A stretch of 64,000 bases of DNA from positions 7,874,001-7,938,000 of the forward strand of contig NZ_CP107954.1 in assembly GCF_036067295.1 (NCBI RefSeq). The letters run 5' to 3'. The notes below the pieces were generated by a model, which was not told where the DNA came from, made no database searches, and saw nothing but the letters and a program-made list of their open reading frames with translations. The stretch is from Kribbella sp. NBC_00382. Its GTDB lineage: Bacteria > Actinomycetota > Actinomycetes > Propionibacteriales > Kribbellaceae. Positions 41,749 through 50,319 of the stretch are shown piece by piece (position 1 is the first letter of the stretch; every line of letters starts with the position of its first letter). The position numbers and the translations under genes were made by a program.

Positions 41749-41820
41749 GGACGCCTTCGTGGGCGTCCGCACCGGCCGGTGTGCTGGGGTCGGCTAGAGC
41801 GTTTGAGGACGCACTAGCCG
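41749..41820 (-). promoter_or_regulatory. Run of stable hairpins upstream of the SpoU methyltransferase gene
   Basis: Three hairpins follow each other. GGACGCC (41749-41755) pairs with GGCGTCC (41762-41768). ACCGG/CCGGT lies at about 41771-41780. The strongest is CGGCTAG-a-GCGT (41791-41802) pairing with ACGC-a-CTAGCCG (41809-41820), 11 bp with one A/A mismatch. On the minus strand they would form the leader of the methyltransferase mRNA. A short frame MMRLLG ends with the TAG inside the largest hairpin (41834-41814). Confidence 0.5.
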
Positions 41821-41873
41821 AGCAGTCTCATCATGCTTCGGATGGTAGGGAACGCGGAGCCCGGCGTCATCCG

Positions 41874-41894
41874 CTTTTCTGCCGTGCAGAAAAG
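41874..41894. repeat. Perfect 9-bp inverted repeat in the divergent promoter region
   Basis: CTTTTCTGC-CGT-GCAGAAAAG is a perfect inverted repeat located 40 bp upstream of the DrrA-like start and upstream of the methyltransferase leader hairpins. Its placement between divergent genes suggests an operator; as RNA it would form a hairpin. Confidence 0.55.
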
Positions 41895-41921
41895 CCTCGG
41901 CGGGTTGTCGGCAGGGCGATC

Positions 41922-41936
41922 TAGGGTGAGCCCATG
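41922..41936 (+). promoter_or_regulatory. TAGGGT -10 box six nt before the DrrA-like ATG
   Basis: TAGGGT (41922-41927) is followed by GAGCCC and ATG, so the transcript probably starts at the ATG (leaderless). No SD-like sequence is separate from this box. Confidence 0.5.
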
Positions 41937-42920
41937 TCCAACGGACCTGCAGTCGAAGCGATCGATCTGGTGAAAGAGTTCGGCACGAACCGTGCCGTCG
42001 ACGGGGTGAGTTTCGTCGTCCCCGAAGGAACGGTGCTGGGCCTGCTCGGTCCCAACGGCGCCGGCAAGACGACCACGGTGCGGATGCTGACGACGCTCAG
42101 CGTGCCCACCAGCGGAACCGGCCGGGTCGCCGGCTACGACGTGATCAAGGAACCCGCGGCGGTACGGCGCAGCATGGGCCTCACCGGCCAGTCCGCCACC
42201 ATCGACGAACTGCTGACCGGCCGGGAGAACATCCGGCTGATCGGCAGGCTTTACGGGTTGCCGACCAAGTATCTGAGCAAGCTGTCGGACGAGCTGCTCG
42301 GGCGGTTCCTGCTGACGGATGCGGCCGACCGGGTGGCGAAGACCTACTCCGGCGGCATGCGGCGACGGCTGGATCTGGCGGTCAGTCTGGTCGCCGCGCC
42401 GCCGGTGTTGTTCCTCGACGAACCGACCACCGGACTCGACCCTCGCAGCCGCGCGGATCTGTGGGAGGTACTGCGCGGCCTGGTCCGGGACGGCACCACC
42501 TTGCTGCTGACTACGCAGTATCTGGAGGAGGCCGACCACCTGGCCGACGAGATTGTCGTGATCGACAAGGGCAAGGTGATCGCGGCCGGGACGCCGACCC
42601 AGCTCAAGGACGAGGCCGGCCGGGCCAGCGTGGTCGTCACGGTTTCGGAGGTGGCTGACCTGCCGCGCGCCGCCGAACTCCTGCGACAGCACGCACCCGA
42701 GGTGCATGTCGAGGAGGTGAGCCGGCGACTCACGGCGCCCGCGGCCGGCCTGGGCGATATGACCCGGATCGCGGGGGTCTTCGCCGACAGTGGGATCGAC
42801 GTCGACGATCTCGGCCTGAAACGCCCGAGCCTCGACGACGTCTTCCTGCACCTGACCGGCCGCCGCGCCGAACCGACCGATACCAGCGAGACGCTGACCG
42901 AGCAGGAGGCCGTCCGATGA
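41934..42920 (+). CDS. Daunorubicin-resistance-type ABC exporter ATPase (DrrA-like)
   Basis: 328 aa. Walker A LGPNGAGKTTT, signature YSGGMRRRLDLAVSLV, Walker B VLFLDEPTTGLDPRSR, and LLTTQYLEEADHLADEI identify the DrrA-type ABC-2 subfamily. The C-terminal extension ends SLDDVFLHLTGR, diagnostic for this group. It powers export through the permease encoded by the next gene, which overlaps by 4 bp. The substrate is unknown; the group exports drugs, lipids and glycolipids. Confidence 0.95.
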   Translation: MSNGPAVEAIDLVKEFGTNRAVDGVSFVVPEGTVLGLLGPNGAGKTTTVRMLTTLSVPTSGTGRVAGYDVIKEPAAVRRSMGLTGQSATIDELLTGRENIRLIGRLYGLPTKYLSKLSDELLGRFLLTDAADRVAKTYSGGMRRRLDLAVSLVAAPPVLFLDEPTTGLDPRSRADLWEVLRGLVRDGTTLLLTTQYLEEADHLADEIVVIDKGKVIAAGTPTQLKDEAGRASVVVTVSEVADLPRAAELLRQHAPEVHVEEVSRRLTAPAAGLGDMTRIAGVFADSGIDVDDLGLKRPSLDDVFLHLTGRRAEPTDTSETLTEQEAVR

Positions 42921-43741
42921 CCGCCGTGATGACCAGGCCGCCGATCCACCAGCGCACCTTGCTGCAGCAGTCGCTGACCGTCGTCTGGCGCAATCTCCTG
43001 CACATCAGGCGGATGCCCGAGATGCTGCTGGACGTGACCATCCAGCCGGTGATGTTCGTCCTGCTGTTCGCCTATGTCTTCGGCGGCTCGATCGACGTGC
43101 CCGGTACGTCGTACCGGGAGTTCCTGCTGCCGGGGATCATGGCGCAGACCATCATCTTCTCCTCCGCCATCGTGGCCATCGGGCTCACCAGCGACCTGGA
43201 GAAGGGGATCGTCGACCGGCTGAAGTCGCTGCCGATCTCACGCTCGTCCGTGCTCGTCGGGCGGAGCCTCTCGAGCCTGATCCACTCCGGTATCGGCATC
43301 GTGGTGATGAGTGCGACCGGCCTACTGATCGGCTGGCGGATCCGCGACGGGCTGGTCAACGGCGTACTGGGCTACCTGCTCCTGCTGCTCTTCGGCTTCT
43401 CGATGATCTGGCTGGGCATCTGGGTCGGGTCGCTGATGCGCTCGGTAGAGGCGGTGAACGGCTTCATGTTCACCGTGATGTTCCCGCTCACCTTCGTTGC
43501 CAACACCTTCGCGCCGACCCAGGACATGCCCCGCTGGCTGCAGCTGATCGCGGAGTGGAACCCGGTGTCGGCGCTGACCGCGGCGTGCCGTCAGTTGTGG
43601 GGCAACGGGCTGGCACCTTCACCGGACGCCCAGTGGCCGCTGCAGCACCCGGTGATCGCGTCCATCGCCTGGTCGCTCCTCTTCACGGCCGTCTTCGCGC
43701 CTCTCGCCGTGGCCGCCTTCCGCCGCCGCTCGCGAGACTGA
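42917..43741 (+). CDS. ABC-2 type transporter permease (DrrB-like)
   Basis: 274 aa with six membrane segments. The N-terminal cytoplasmic part LTVVWRNLLHIRRMPEMLLDVTIQPVMFVLLF leads into the first helix, and the C-terminal region has ADTFAPTQDMP-like NTFAPTQDMPRWLQLIAEWNPVSALTAACRQLW, the DrrB/ABC2 signature. It is coupled to the ATPase by a 4-bp overlap. No substrate gene is adjacent. Confidence 0.94.
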   Translation: MTAVMTRPPIHQRTLLQQSLTVVWRNLLHIRRMPEMLLDVTIQPVMFVLLFAYVFGGSIDVPGTSYREFLLPGIMAQTIIFSSAIVAIGLTSDLEKGIVDRLKSLPISRSSVLVGRSLSSLIHSGIGIVVMSATGLLIGWRIRDGLVNGVLGYLLLLLFGFSMIWLGIWVGSLMRSVEAVNGFMFTVMFPLTFVANTFAPTQDMPRWLQLIAEWNPVSALTAACRQLWGNGLAPSPDAQWPLQHPVIASIAWSLLFTAVFAPLAVAAFRRRSRD

Positions 43742-43881
43742 CGCCCCGGGTGCCTCGGCGGCTCGCCCGGACTGTTTGTCCACAGACTGGCCGGGCGCCG
43801 ATTTCGATCCGTCGGCCGGCGTCGATAAAGTCCGTTCTCTGACTGTCTTCGGGGGCGGTCGGGCCACGGGAGGAGAGCACG

Positions 43882-45072
43882 ATGGACGCGACATTGCTGG
43901 ATGCGGAGGCCGAAGCGGCTGTCCTGCGCGTCTATCGGCAGGTCTTCGCCGTGCTCGCCCGCGAGGCCGGCGCGATGATCGTCGACCCGGAGCTGCTGGA
44001 TGTGGATCAGGCGATCCTGGATGCGTTCGCGGAGGCTGGTAGCGACGGGTTGACCGTTGAGCAGGCCACGCTCGCTTGCCGTGGGTGGCCGCATGAGGTG
44101 ATCGTTCGGCGTTTCGAAGTACTGCGGCAGTACGGGGCGATCACGAAGCTGGTGGACCGGCCGAACGAGTTGCGGCACCGGGCGGCCTTCGCGCCGTACG
44201 TGATGCTGATGTTCCTCAAGCGGATGTCGGTGCAGGGTGGTCAGGCCGAGCTGCACCAGTTGCTGACGCTTGAGGCACACAGTGTGAGTGATCCGAAGGC
44301 TGTCGCGGAGCAAGGGCAAGCGTCGATCCAGCGGCTGACGAAGGTGTTCCGGCTGCTGGGGAACGAGCTGTCCATCCTGGTGTCGACCAGCACGACGGCA
44401 CAGTTGCGGGAGAACGCGCAGCTCGCCTGGGGTAACGAGCGGCTGATCGAGCAGGCCGAGAAGGTGCACCGGATCGTGCTCGAGCGGTGGCCCGGGTTGC
44501 ATCAGGTGTGCACTTCTTTGCGGATGTCGCTGGCTGCCTATGCGGATGCTGTGCAGCTGGCGGCCGGGCGGTTGGTTGAGCGAGCCGGTACTACCCGGGC
44601 GCTGGGATTGCTGCCGATCGAGACTTGGCTGACGTTTACGCGCAGCAGCGATACCGAAGTACTGGCTGGGGTGTTGGACGGGTTGCTGTTTGACGCGGCC
44701 GCGCCGGACTTCTCCCCCGAAGGAATGCTGGAGGCCGTCGAGTCCGGCCGACGAACCGGTACTGCGCGAATGGCGCCGCCTCGACCTTCCTCAGAAACGG
44801 ACGCGCCGGAGTCCGCCGCCGCGACGGACCGCGAGGACCTACGCGCCGAGGCCGAGCGAATCCTCGCCGGCCGTTCTTCAGTCAGCATCGTGGACGTAGT
44901 CGACGACGCCGGCGACTGGGTCACCGCCCGCCGAGTCCTAGCCGAACTGACCGCCGCTCACCTCCACGACGAACTCGACTACGAACTCGTCTGGGGCGAC
45001 GGCATGCGCATCGACCCCACAGCCGGCACCCCCTGGGCAACCGAAGGCTCCTTCCGGCGGGTGACCCGATGA
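43882..45072 (+). CDS. Candidate kleisin-like subunit of a divergent SMC complex
   Basis: 396 aa, ATG with GGGAGGAG 6 nt upstream. I do not recognise a named family. Predicted content: an N-terminal winged-helix segment (residues about 45-90, DQAILDAFAEAGSDGLTVEQATL ... RRFEVLRQYGAITKL), a long helical middle, and a C-terminal winged helix (about 315-385, ILAGRSSVSIVDVVDDAGDWVTARRVLAEL). N- and C-terminal winged helices joined by helices fit a kleisin (MukF/MksF/JetA-type). It is the first of four overlapping genes ending with an SMC ATPase. The kleisin call rests on layout and context, not on a motif. Confidence 0.65.
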   Translation: MDATLLDAEAEAAVLRVYRQVFAVLAREAGAMIVDPELLDVDQAILDAFAEAGSDGLTVEQATLACRGWPHEVIVRRFEVLRQYGAITKLVDRPNELRHRAAFAPYVMLMFLKRMSVQGGQAELHQLLTLEAHSVSDPKAVAEQGQASIQRLTKVFRLLGNELSILVSTSTTAQLRENAQLAWGNERLIEQAEKVHRIVLERWPGLHQVCTSLRMSLAAYADAVQLAAGRLVERAGTTRALGLLPIETWLTFTRSSDTEVLAGVLDGLLFDAAAPDFSPEGMLEAVESGRRTGTARMAPPRPSSETDAPESAAATDREDLRAEAERILAGRSSVSIVDVVDDAGDWVTARRVLAELTAAHLHDELDYELVWGDGMRIDPTAGTPWATEGSFRRVTR

Positions 45073-45968
45073 CGTCGGAGACGGTCGAAAGCGGCCGCTC
45101 ATACAACGCCCTCTGGTGGGCAAAGGTCCAATCGGCCGGCCCTCTCCAGGTCTCCCCCGACACCCCCGCCGTCCCAGGCCTCACCCGCGCCGCCGAGCCC
45201 GACGGCTCCTCAGTCTGGATGCTCCCCACCCTCCCCGACGGCGCCGGCCACGGAGTCCTAGAAGAACTAGGCATGCCCCCGGTCGCCGTAGAAATGCCCA
45301 ACGAGACTGCCCGAGTCCTAGCCATCTGCGTAACCTGCTGCTGGCAAGACCGAAGCACCTCCCCCTGGCCCGGCTCTGTAGGCACGCTCACCCAGGTGAA
45401 GGCCGTCTACGCAGGCCTCCGAGGCCGCCCCGAACAATCCAGCGACCTGACGTTGATCATCGGCAGCCTCCGCCGCCTACACGCCACCAACTGGCTGATC
45501 TGGAACGAAAAGCTCGGCGAAGTCCGCCTAGGCCCCCGAGTAACCACCTGGACCCCCACCGCCCAAACCACCCTCCGAGAACTCTGCCGAATCCTCCCCG
45601 ACCCACCCCCCGCACTCCTAGCTGCACCCAAACAGCCTGAGGTCGCCCCCGACCCCCTCCCCACCGACGCGGACGCCCCCAACCCCGCCCCCTCGCCGGA
45701 TGCGGCCCCCTCGATGGACTCCGACCCCGGTACCCCTGGGCCCGACCAACCCGACCCCAGCGCCTCTTCGGCCGACCACACCCCCGCCTCCCCCGGGCCC
45801 GCCGAACCCGAGCCCAGCTCAGCCATGCCCGGCTCAGACCTACCCGACCCAGAGCCCGACCCCACCACCTCCTCGGATGCCCCCACCACCACCTCCTCCG
45901 GGCCCGCCGAACCCGAGCCCAGCTCAGGTGCGCCCGGTTCAGACGGACCTGAGACGGAGGAGGACTGA
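45069..45968 (+). CDS. Candidate KITE-type subunit 1 with disordered tail
   Basis: 299 aa. Residues 1-190 are folded, with a winged-helix-like region (VKAVYAGLRGRPEQSSDLTLIIGSLRRLHATNWLIWNEK). Residues about 195-299 are a Pro/Asp/Ser/Glu-rich tail with an imperfect repeat (GPAEPEPSSAMPGSD / GPAEPEPSSGAPGSD). Its start overlaps the upstream stop by 4 bp (ATGA) and its stop overlaps the next start by one base. Small winged-helix partners in SMC operons (MukE/MksE/JetB, KITE) bridge the kleisin; assignment is inferred from gene order, size and fold. Confidence 0.62.
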   Translation: MTSETVESGRSYNALWWAKVQSAGPLQVSPDTPAVPGLTRAAEPDGSSVWMLPTLPDGAGHGVLEELGMPPVAVEMPNETARVLAICVTCCWQDRSTSPWPGSVGTLTQVKAVYAGLRGRPEQSSDLTLIIGSLRRLHATNWLIWNEKLGEVRLGPRVTTWTPTAQTTLRELCRILPDPPPALLAAPKQPEVAPDPLPTDADAPNPAPSPDAAPSMDSDPGTPGPDQPDPSASSADHTPASPGPAEPEPSSAMPGSDLPDPEPDPTTSSDAPTTTSSGPAEPEPSSGAPGSDGPETEED

Positions 45969-46621
45969 TGAGCGAGCAGCATGCTCTCTTCGACTCCCTG
46001 CTGCAGGATTTGAGTGATCGGAGCAGGGACGAAGTACTCGCAGCCTTTTCAGCCGTGCAGTACGCCGCCCACCCGGTCGCCGAAGTACAGCTGGCTGGGT
46101 TGCGGGATGTGACGTTGCGCCGGCAGGTGCAGAAGATGTTGAAGCTGATCGGCCGGACACTCGTCCACGTCGACGGCACGCACTGGACTTCCGGCTACGC
46201 AGACGACATCGCCGAGACCCTGACCGCGCAAGGCTGGCAACCACTCTCAGTCGTAGACCGCGCCGTCCTGGTCCTCGTCCTCGTCCACTCCGTCGCGATC
46301 CCCCGCAGCGAAGGCATCCTCACCGGCGACAGCTGGAAGTCCGCCCGCCCGACAACAGTCGACGAGCTCCGAACCACCAGGATCAGCAGCGAGGAGCGCC
46401 GCCTCGCCCTCCAGCGACTCCGCGCCGCCGGCCTGATCCAACTGTCCGGCGACCACTCCGGCGGCCCGAGCTACATCCCAGGCCCGCAACTCCAACGCCT
46501 CACCCCGGCCGCACGGCGTCGCCTGCAGGATCAACTGATCCTCGCGGCCGCCCCGTCGAGCCCGATCGCGGAGGCCATCCGCGCTCGCAAAGGCATCACC
46601 GAAGAAGAAGGAGCGGCATGA
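45968..46621 (+). CDS. Candidate KITE-type subunit 2
   Basis: 217 aa. The central part (about 100-175) looks like a winged helix: SVVDRAVLVLVLVHSVAIPRSEG ... SSEERRLALQRLRAAGLIQLSGD, followed by a beta wing SYIPGPQLQRLTPAARRRL. The N-terminal LLQDLSDRSRDEVLAAFSAVQ is helical. It overlaps KITE-like subunit 1 by one base and the SMC gene by 4 bp. Two small winged-helix genes beside one kleisin-like gene are more than the single MukE/JetB partner of classical systems. Confidence 0.62.
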   Translation: MSEQHALFDSLLQDLSDRSRDEVLAAFSAVQYAAHPVAEVQLAGLRDVTLRRQVQKMLKLIGRTLVHVDGTHWTSGYADDIAETLTAQGWQPLSVVDRAVLVLVLVHSVAIPRSEGILTGDSWKSARPTTVDELRTTRISSEERRLALQRLRAAGLIQLSGDHSGGPSYIPGPQLQRLTPAARRRLQDQLILAAAPSSPIAEAIRARKGITEEEGAA

Positions 46622-49600
46622 GCACCCCCACCCCGGCTGAGGACGGGCCGTACGACATCCTCGGCTCGAAGGTGCTGCTCGGCGTCCAGGTCGTCGACCT
46701 GTCCCGGCTGTCGACCCACCCGATCCCGATGGTCGGCCAAGGCCTCGTCACCGTCGCCGGCCAGGGCCCGGTCGACTCCAACGGCGCCGGCAAGTCGTCC
46801 TGGATCGCCGCGCTCTCACTCCTCCACGCCGACGACCAGTGGCGCCTCACCAGCGGTGCGCCCGGCGCCGCTGAACTGCTCTTCACCGCCGAAGCCGCCG
46901 GCCAGGAAGGCACCTGGTCCAACGTCGACCGCGGCTACATCGTCGGTGTCTTCTCCGACCCTGACCTGACCGAGCTGGCCGAGATCGAAGCGGCCGCCAT
47001 CACCGTCTGGATCCGGATCAACCGCAAAGCCTCGTACCTCGACCTGCGCTGGAAGAGCGGCCTGCACGTCCCGTACGGCGTCACCGAGGCCGAACGCGCA
47101 GCCGGCGCCGACGCGCTCTGGGCCGCGCTCCCCCACTCCAACGGCCGCACCGACTTCCACGCCAACAAACTCTCCACAGTCCTGTACGGCGGCCAGGTCC
47201 GTTGCGTCTCCTTCCTCTCGACCTCCGTACGGTCCTCGCCCACAGCCAACCTCCTCGCGGAGCCCCTGAACGAGCTCGGCCCCGCCCGTATCTTCAACGC
47301 GATCGCCACCCTCACCGGTCTCGACCACGAACTGGAGCAAGAGCAGGCCCACCGCTCCGCCGAGCACACCCAACGCGAGGCGACCAAGCAAGCAACGGCC
47401 GACCTCCAGCGCTGGGAACAGGAGATGGCCACCGTCGAGGCGGGCATCCTGCAACGCGCCGCCGCCCGCGAAGCCCTCGCCTCTGCTCGCGAGTCCTGGC
47501 TGGCCCGCTGTGCCCGACACCTCGTCGACGGCGACGCGCGCAACAGCGAGATCCTCCAAGAGCTGGGCGTGCTCGACGAGCGGGTGGCCGAGCAGGAGGC
47601 GCGACGCGAGACTGTCGACACCGAGATCGAAGCGTTCGGCAGCGAGGAGAACCTGCTCCGCGACGTCCAACTCACCCGGCAAGAGCGCGACAAGCTCGAC
47701 GCCCGCGACCGTGAACTGGATCTTGCCCAACGCTCCGTCCGCGAGCAGCTCGAGCGCCTCGGCCAGGAGCACCGCCGCCTGCTTGACGCTGGACGCTCAG
47801 CCGACGGACGCGACCTGGCAGCCGCCGCCGAGGAACAAGAAGAAGCCCGCGCAGTACTAGAGGAGCACATCGGGCGCGACCACGCCGCGCGCTCCTTCGT
47901 GGACCAGGCGACTGCTGACCTGCGCGAGGCCGAGAGCGGCCAGACCGTCTCAGCTCCCCAGCAGCAAGTACTGGCGAACGCCAGTATCGAGTGCGGCGCC
48001 CTCACCGACATCACCGAGCTCGCAACGGCCGATCGTGCCGAGTGGGAGCCACGGCTCGCGCCGTACCGGGAAGCCGTTGTCGTCGACGCGTCGGACGTCG
48101 CGATCGCCACGTCTGCACTGAGCGACGCCGACTACCCCGGCTTCCTCCTTGTACTTGCCAACCGTCCCGATGCCGCTGCCTTCAAGGGCGGGCCGGTGTC
48201 GGCAGACAAGCGGTTCAAGCTGGACGGGTTCTTCGCTGCTCTGGCTTCCCGTTCGGCCAAGGAGATCATCGACGAGCCCGCCGGCGTGGTCGCCGTCGGG
48301 CAGTTCGAGGAAGCCATCACCGGCCGTACCGCGCGGATCGAGGCCGCCCGTCGTCGCCTCGACGGAGCCGTCGAGGCACGCTCAGCCGCGTCGGCCGCCC
48401 TCGAGCAAGCTCGCGCACGAGTAGACCAAGCCGAGCGCCGTACTGCGGCCGCCCGCGCGCTCGGGACCGCTGCGGACGTACAGGAGCAGATCCTCGCCCT
48501 GCGTGAGGCGAACGACCAGCACGAGACCGATCGCGAGACCCTCGCACCCGCGCTGCAGGCAGCGAAGGAATCAGCCGAGGCCGCGGCCGGCCAGCAACTC
48601 GTCCGCGACGAGCGACTGAAGAACCTCGAAGCCACTCGCCGGGATCACGACCGCATCCTCGACGAGCTCGCCGGACGACGCCTCGTACTCCTGGAGGAGC
48701 AGACCGGACTCGACCTGGGCACCCGGACCACCGCGTGGGGCGGTAGCGCCGCGGAAGCGTCCGAGTTCCTGATCGCCTTGCCGGATGACGCCGCCCAGCG
48801 CCGTACGACGGCCGACTGGAACCACCAGGCCTGCACTCAACTCGACGACGTCGTACGCCGCTGCTTCCCGAATGCACGCTCGCGAGAAGAGATCCCGTCC
48901 GAGCTGTGGGAGATCCTCAACGGCGCCGACGGCTGGGCGAACGGCACTCTCGGCGCGCGGGTAGCCCTGGTACCGGCCTTGCAGCGAACGCTCGCGAGTC
49001 ACCTCGCCCAGCACGAGACCTTCGACAGCCTCCAGCAACAGCAGATCGCCAGCCAACGCGCTGAGCGGAACGCCGCCCTGGAACGCGCTCGAGAAGGACT
49101 CGGCGAGGCCGAGAGCACCGCGCGGGCTCACCGCTCATCGCTCGCGGACGGCATCAAGGCGCGGCTGCGACTGGTCTCGGCGGAATTCGACCGGTTGGAC
49201 CAGCAGTACGGCGGTTACGGCGCGAAGCTCGAGTACCCGGAACCCGACCCGCCGGCCGAGCCGGACAAGCCGTGGCGCTGGACGGTCACGCCGAAATGGC
49301 GTCGTTCCGAGGGCGGGCCGTTCTCGGCGTTCAACGTCAAGGGCAACACCGCGCAGATGGACGAGAAGGCAGTGAAGCTCGTGTGTGCCGCCGCGTTGGC
49401 GGGCGGCAGTGACCGTCCGTTGCTTCTGATCCTGGACGAGCTGGGCCGCAACCTCGGCTCGCAGCACCGGCGTGAGGCCGTCGCCCTGTTCGAGCAGATC
49501 GGCCGCGACCGCAACATCACGGTCATCGGAGCGCTGCAGGACGACATGGAGCGCTACGCCCTCTCCTCGTCTCGCCTGTACGTGAAACTGCGGCGCTCCT

Positions 49601-50028
49601 CCGACACCATGGCCTACAACCAGGCGCCCGTGGTGAAGGGCAACGAGGAGTACTCCGCCCGCGTAGAACTCCTCCGCGACTGGCTCGACTCCTACCGCGG
49701 CCCGCGCCCGACGCTGGAACTGGCAGAGCAAACCCTCGACACCGCCGACATCTCAGCCTCAGCGCCTGACTCAACCGTTCCAGCTGACCCCGCTGGCGTT
49801 GATACCCCCGCCCCGACTGCTGATGTGGCCCCTGCGAAAGCCGCCAAGTCAGCTGGCAGGCAGAAGTCAGCTAAATCGGTCAAGCAGCCAGCCAATGAGG
49901 ACTCTGCCGTGCCCGCCGAGGCGGCAAGCGAGCACACCGAGGGCGCCGGCGATACCGCGGACACCGCAGTGGTTGAGACCGGCGAGGTGGCAGGCGGCGA
50001 CAGCGAGGCGACCGGGGCGGCAGGCTGA
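46618..50028 (+). CDS. SMC-like chromosome/plasmid partition ATPase (MukB/JetC-like)
   Basis: 1136 aa. The N-terminal ATPase half has Walker A DSNGAGKSS (Lys59). Two long Ala/Glu/Arg-rich coiled coils (about 225-440 and 565-690) flank a folded hinge-like domain (about 445-560, SIECGALTDITELA ... ADYPGFLLVLANRP). The C-terminal half has FNVKGNTAQMDEKAVKLVCAAALAGG and the Walker B LLLILDELGRNLG (Asp940-Glu941), then GALQDDMERYALSSSRLYVKLRR. The last ~95 residues are a disordered Ala/Glu/Pro/Ser-rich tail. It should entrap or extrude DNA with the three upstream proteins. No JetD-like nuclease gene follows. Confidence 0.85.
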   Translation: MSTPTPAEDGPYDILGSKVLLGVQVVDLSRLSTHPIPMVGQGLVTVAGQGPVDSNGAGKSSWIAALSLLHADDQWRLTSGAPGAAELLFTAEAAGQEGTWSNVDRGYIVGVFSDPDLTELAEIEAAAITVWIRINRKASYLDLRWKSGLHVPYGVTEAERAAGADALWAALPHSNGRTDFHANKLSTVLYGGQVRCVSFLSTSVRSSPTANLLAEPLNELGPARIFNAIATLTGLDHELEQEQAHRSAEHTQREATKQATADLQRWEQEMATVEAGILQRAAAREALASARESWLARCARHLVDGDARNSEILQELGVLDERVAEQEARRETVDTEIEAFGSEENLLRDVQLTRQERDKLDARDRELDLAQRSVREQLERLGQEHRRLLDAGRSADGRDLAAAAEEQEEARAVLEEHIGRDHAARSFVDQATADLREAESGQTVSAPQQQVLANASIECGALTDITELATADRAEWEPRLAPYREAVVVDASDVAIATSALSDADYPGFLLVLANRPDAAAFKGGPVSADKRFKLDGFFAALASRSAKEIIDEPAGVVAVGQFEEAITGRTARIEAARRRLDGAVEARSAASAALEQARARVDQAERRTAAARALGTAADVQEQILALREANDQHETDRETLAPALQAAKESAEAAAGQQLVRDERLKNLEATRRDHDRILDELAGRRLVLLEEQTGLDLGTRTTAWGGSAAEASEFLIALPDDAAQRRTTADWNHQACTQLDDVVRRCFPNARSREEIPSELWEILNGADGWANGTLGARVALVPALQRTLASHLAQHETFDSLQQQQIASQRAERNAALERAREGLGEAESTARAHRSSLADGIKARLRLVSAEFDRLDQQYGGYGAKLEYPEPDPPAEPDKPWRWTVTPKWRRSEGGPFSAFNVKGNTAQMDEKAVKLVCAAALAGGSDRPLLLILDELGRNLGSQHRREAVALFEQIGRDRNITVIGALQDDMERYALSSSRLYVKLRRSSDTMAYNQAPVVKGNEEYSARVELLRDWLDSYRGPRPTLELAEQTLDTADISASAPDSTVPADPAGVDTPAPTADVAPAKAAKSAGRQKSAKSVKQPANEDSAVPAEAASEHTEGAGDTADTAVVETGEVAGGDSEATGAAG

Positions 50029-50319
50029 ACGGGCACGGCGAGCAGACCAGCTCTGCTCTGCATTGGAGGCCGACTGCCAGCTTCAGTCGGGCCGGGTGGC
50101 CTCGGTGTCGGTTTTGGGCGGGAGGCTGCGGAAAACCGACCCCGGTGGTCAGGCCTGACCTGTGGCTCGTTCACACTGGAGGGGTGTCGTGTCAGCAGAA
50201 GGGCGTTCCTGCCCACGCCCACTGTTCACACGGAGTAGGCGGAGCTCTGGCCAACCCCTCGTGGTTCGGCGTACCGTCCGTTGCACAGGTCCAGCCGACA
50301 CCTGATCGGAGGGCGTGAG
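50029..50319. other. Intergenic region after the SMC operon
   Basis: About 290 bp. No convincing open frame with an RBS, no RNA gene and no strong hairpin were seen. It ends with GGAGG belonging to the next gene. Confidence 0.5.

Noticed and set aside
41814..42851. A 345 aa minus-strand frame
   Set aside because: Antisense to the DrrA-like ATPase, which has all ABC motifs. Only the last six codons overlap the leader region discussed above.
43882..50028. Calling the operon a complete Wadjet (JetABCD) system
   Set aside because: No JetD-like topoisomerase/nuclease gene is present in or beside the operon, and the small subunits show no diagnostic Jet motif by eye.
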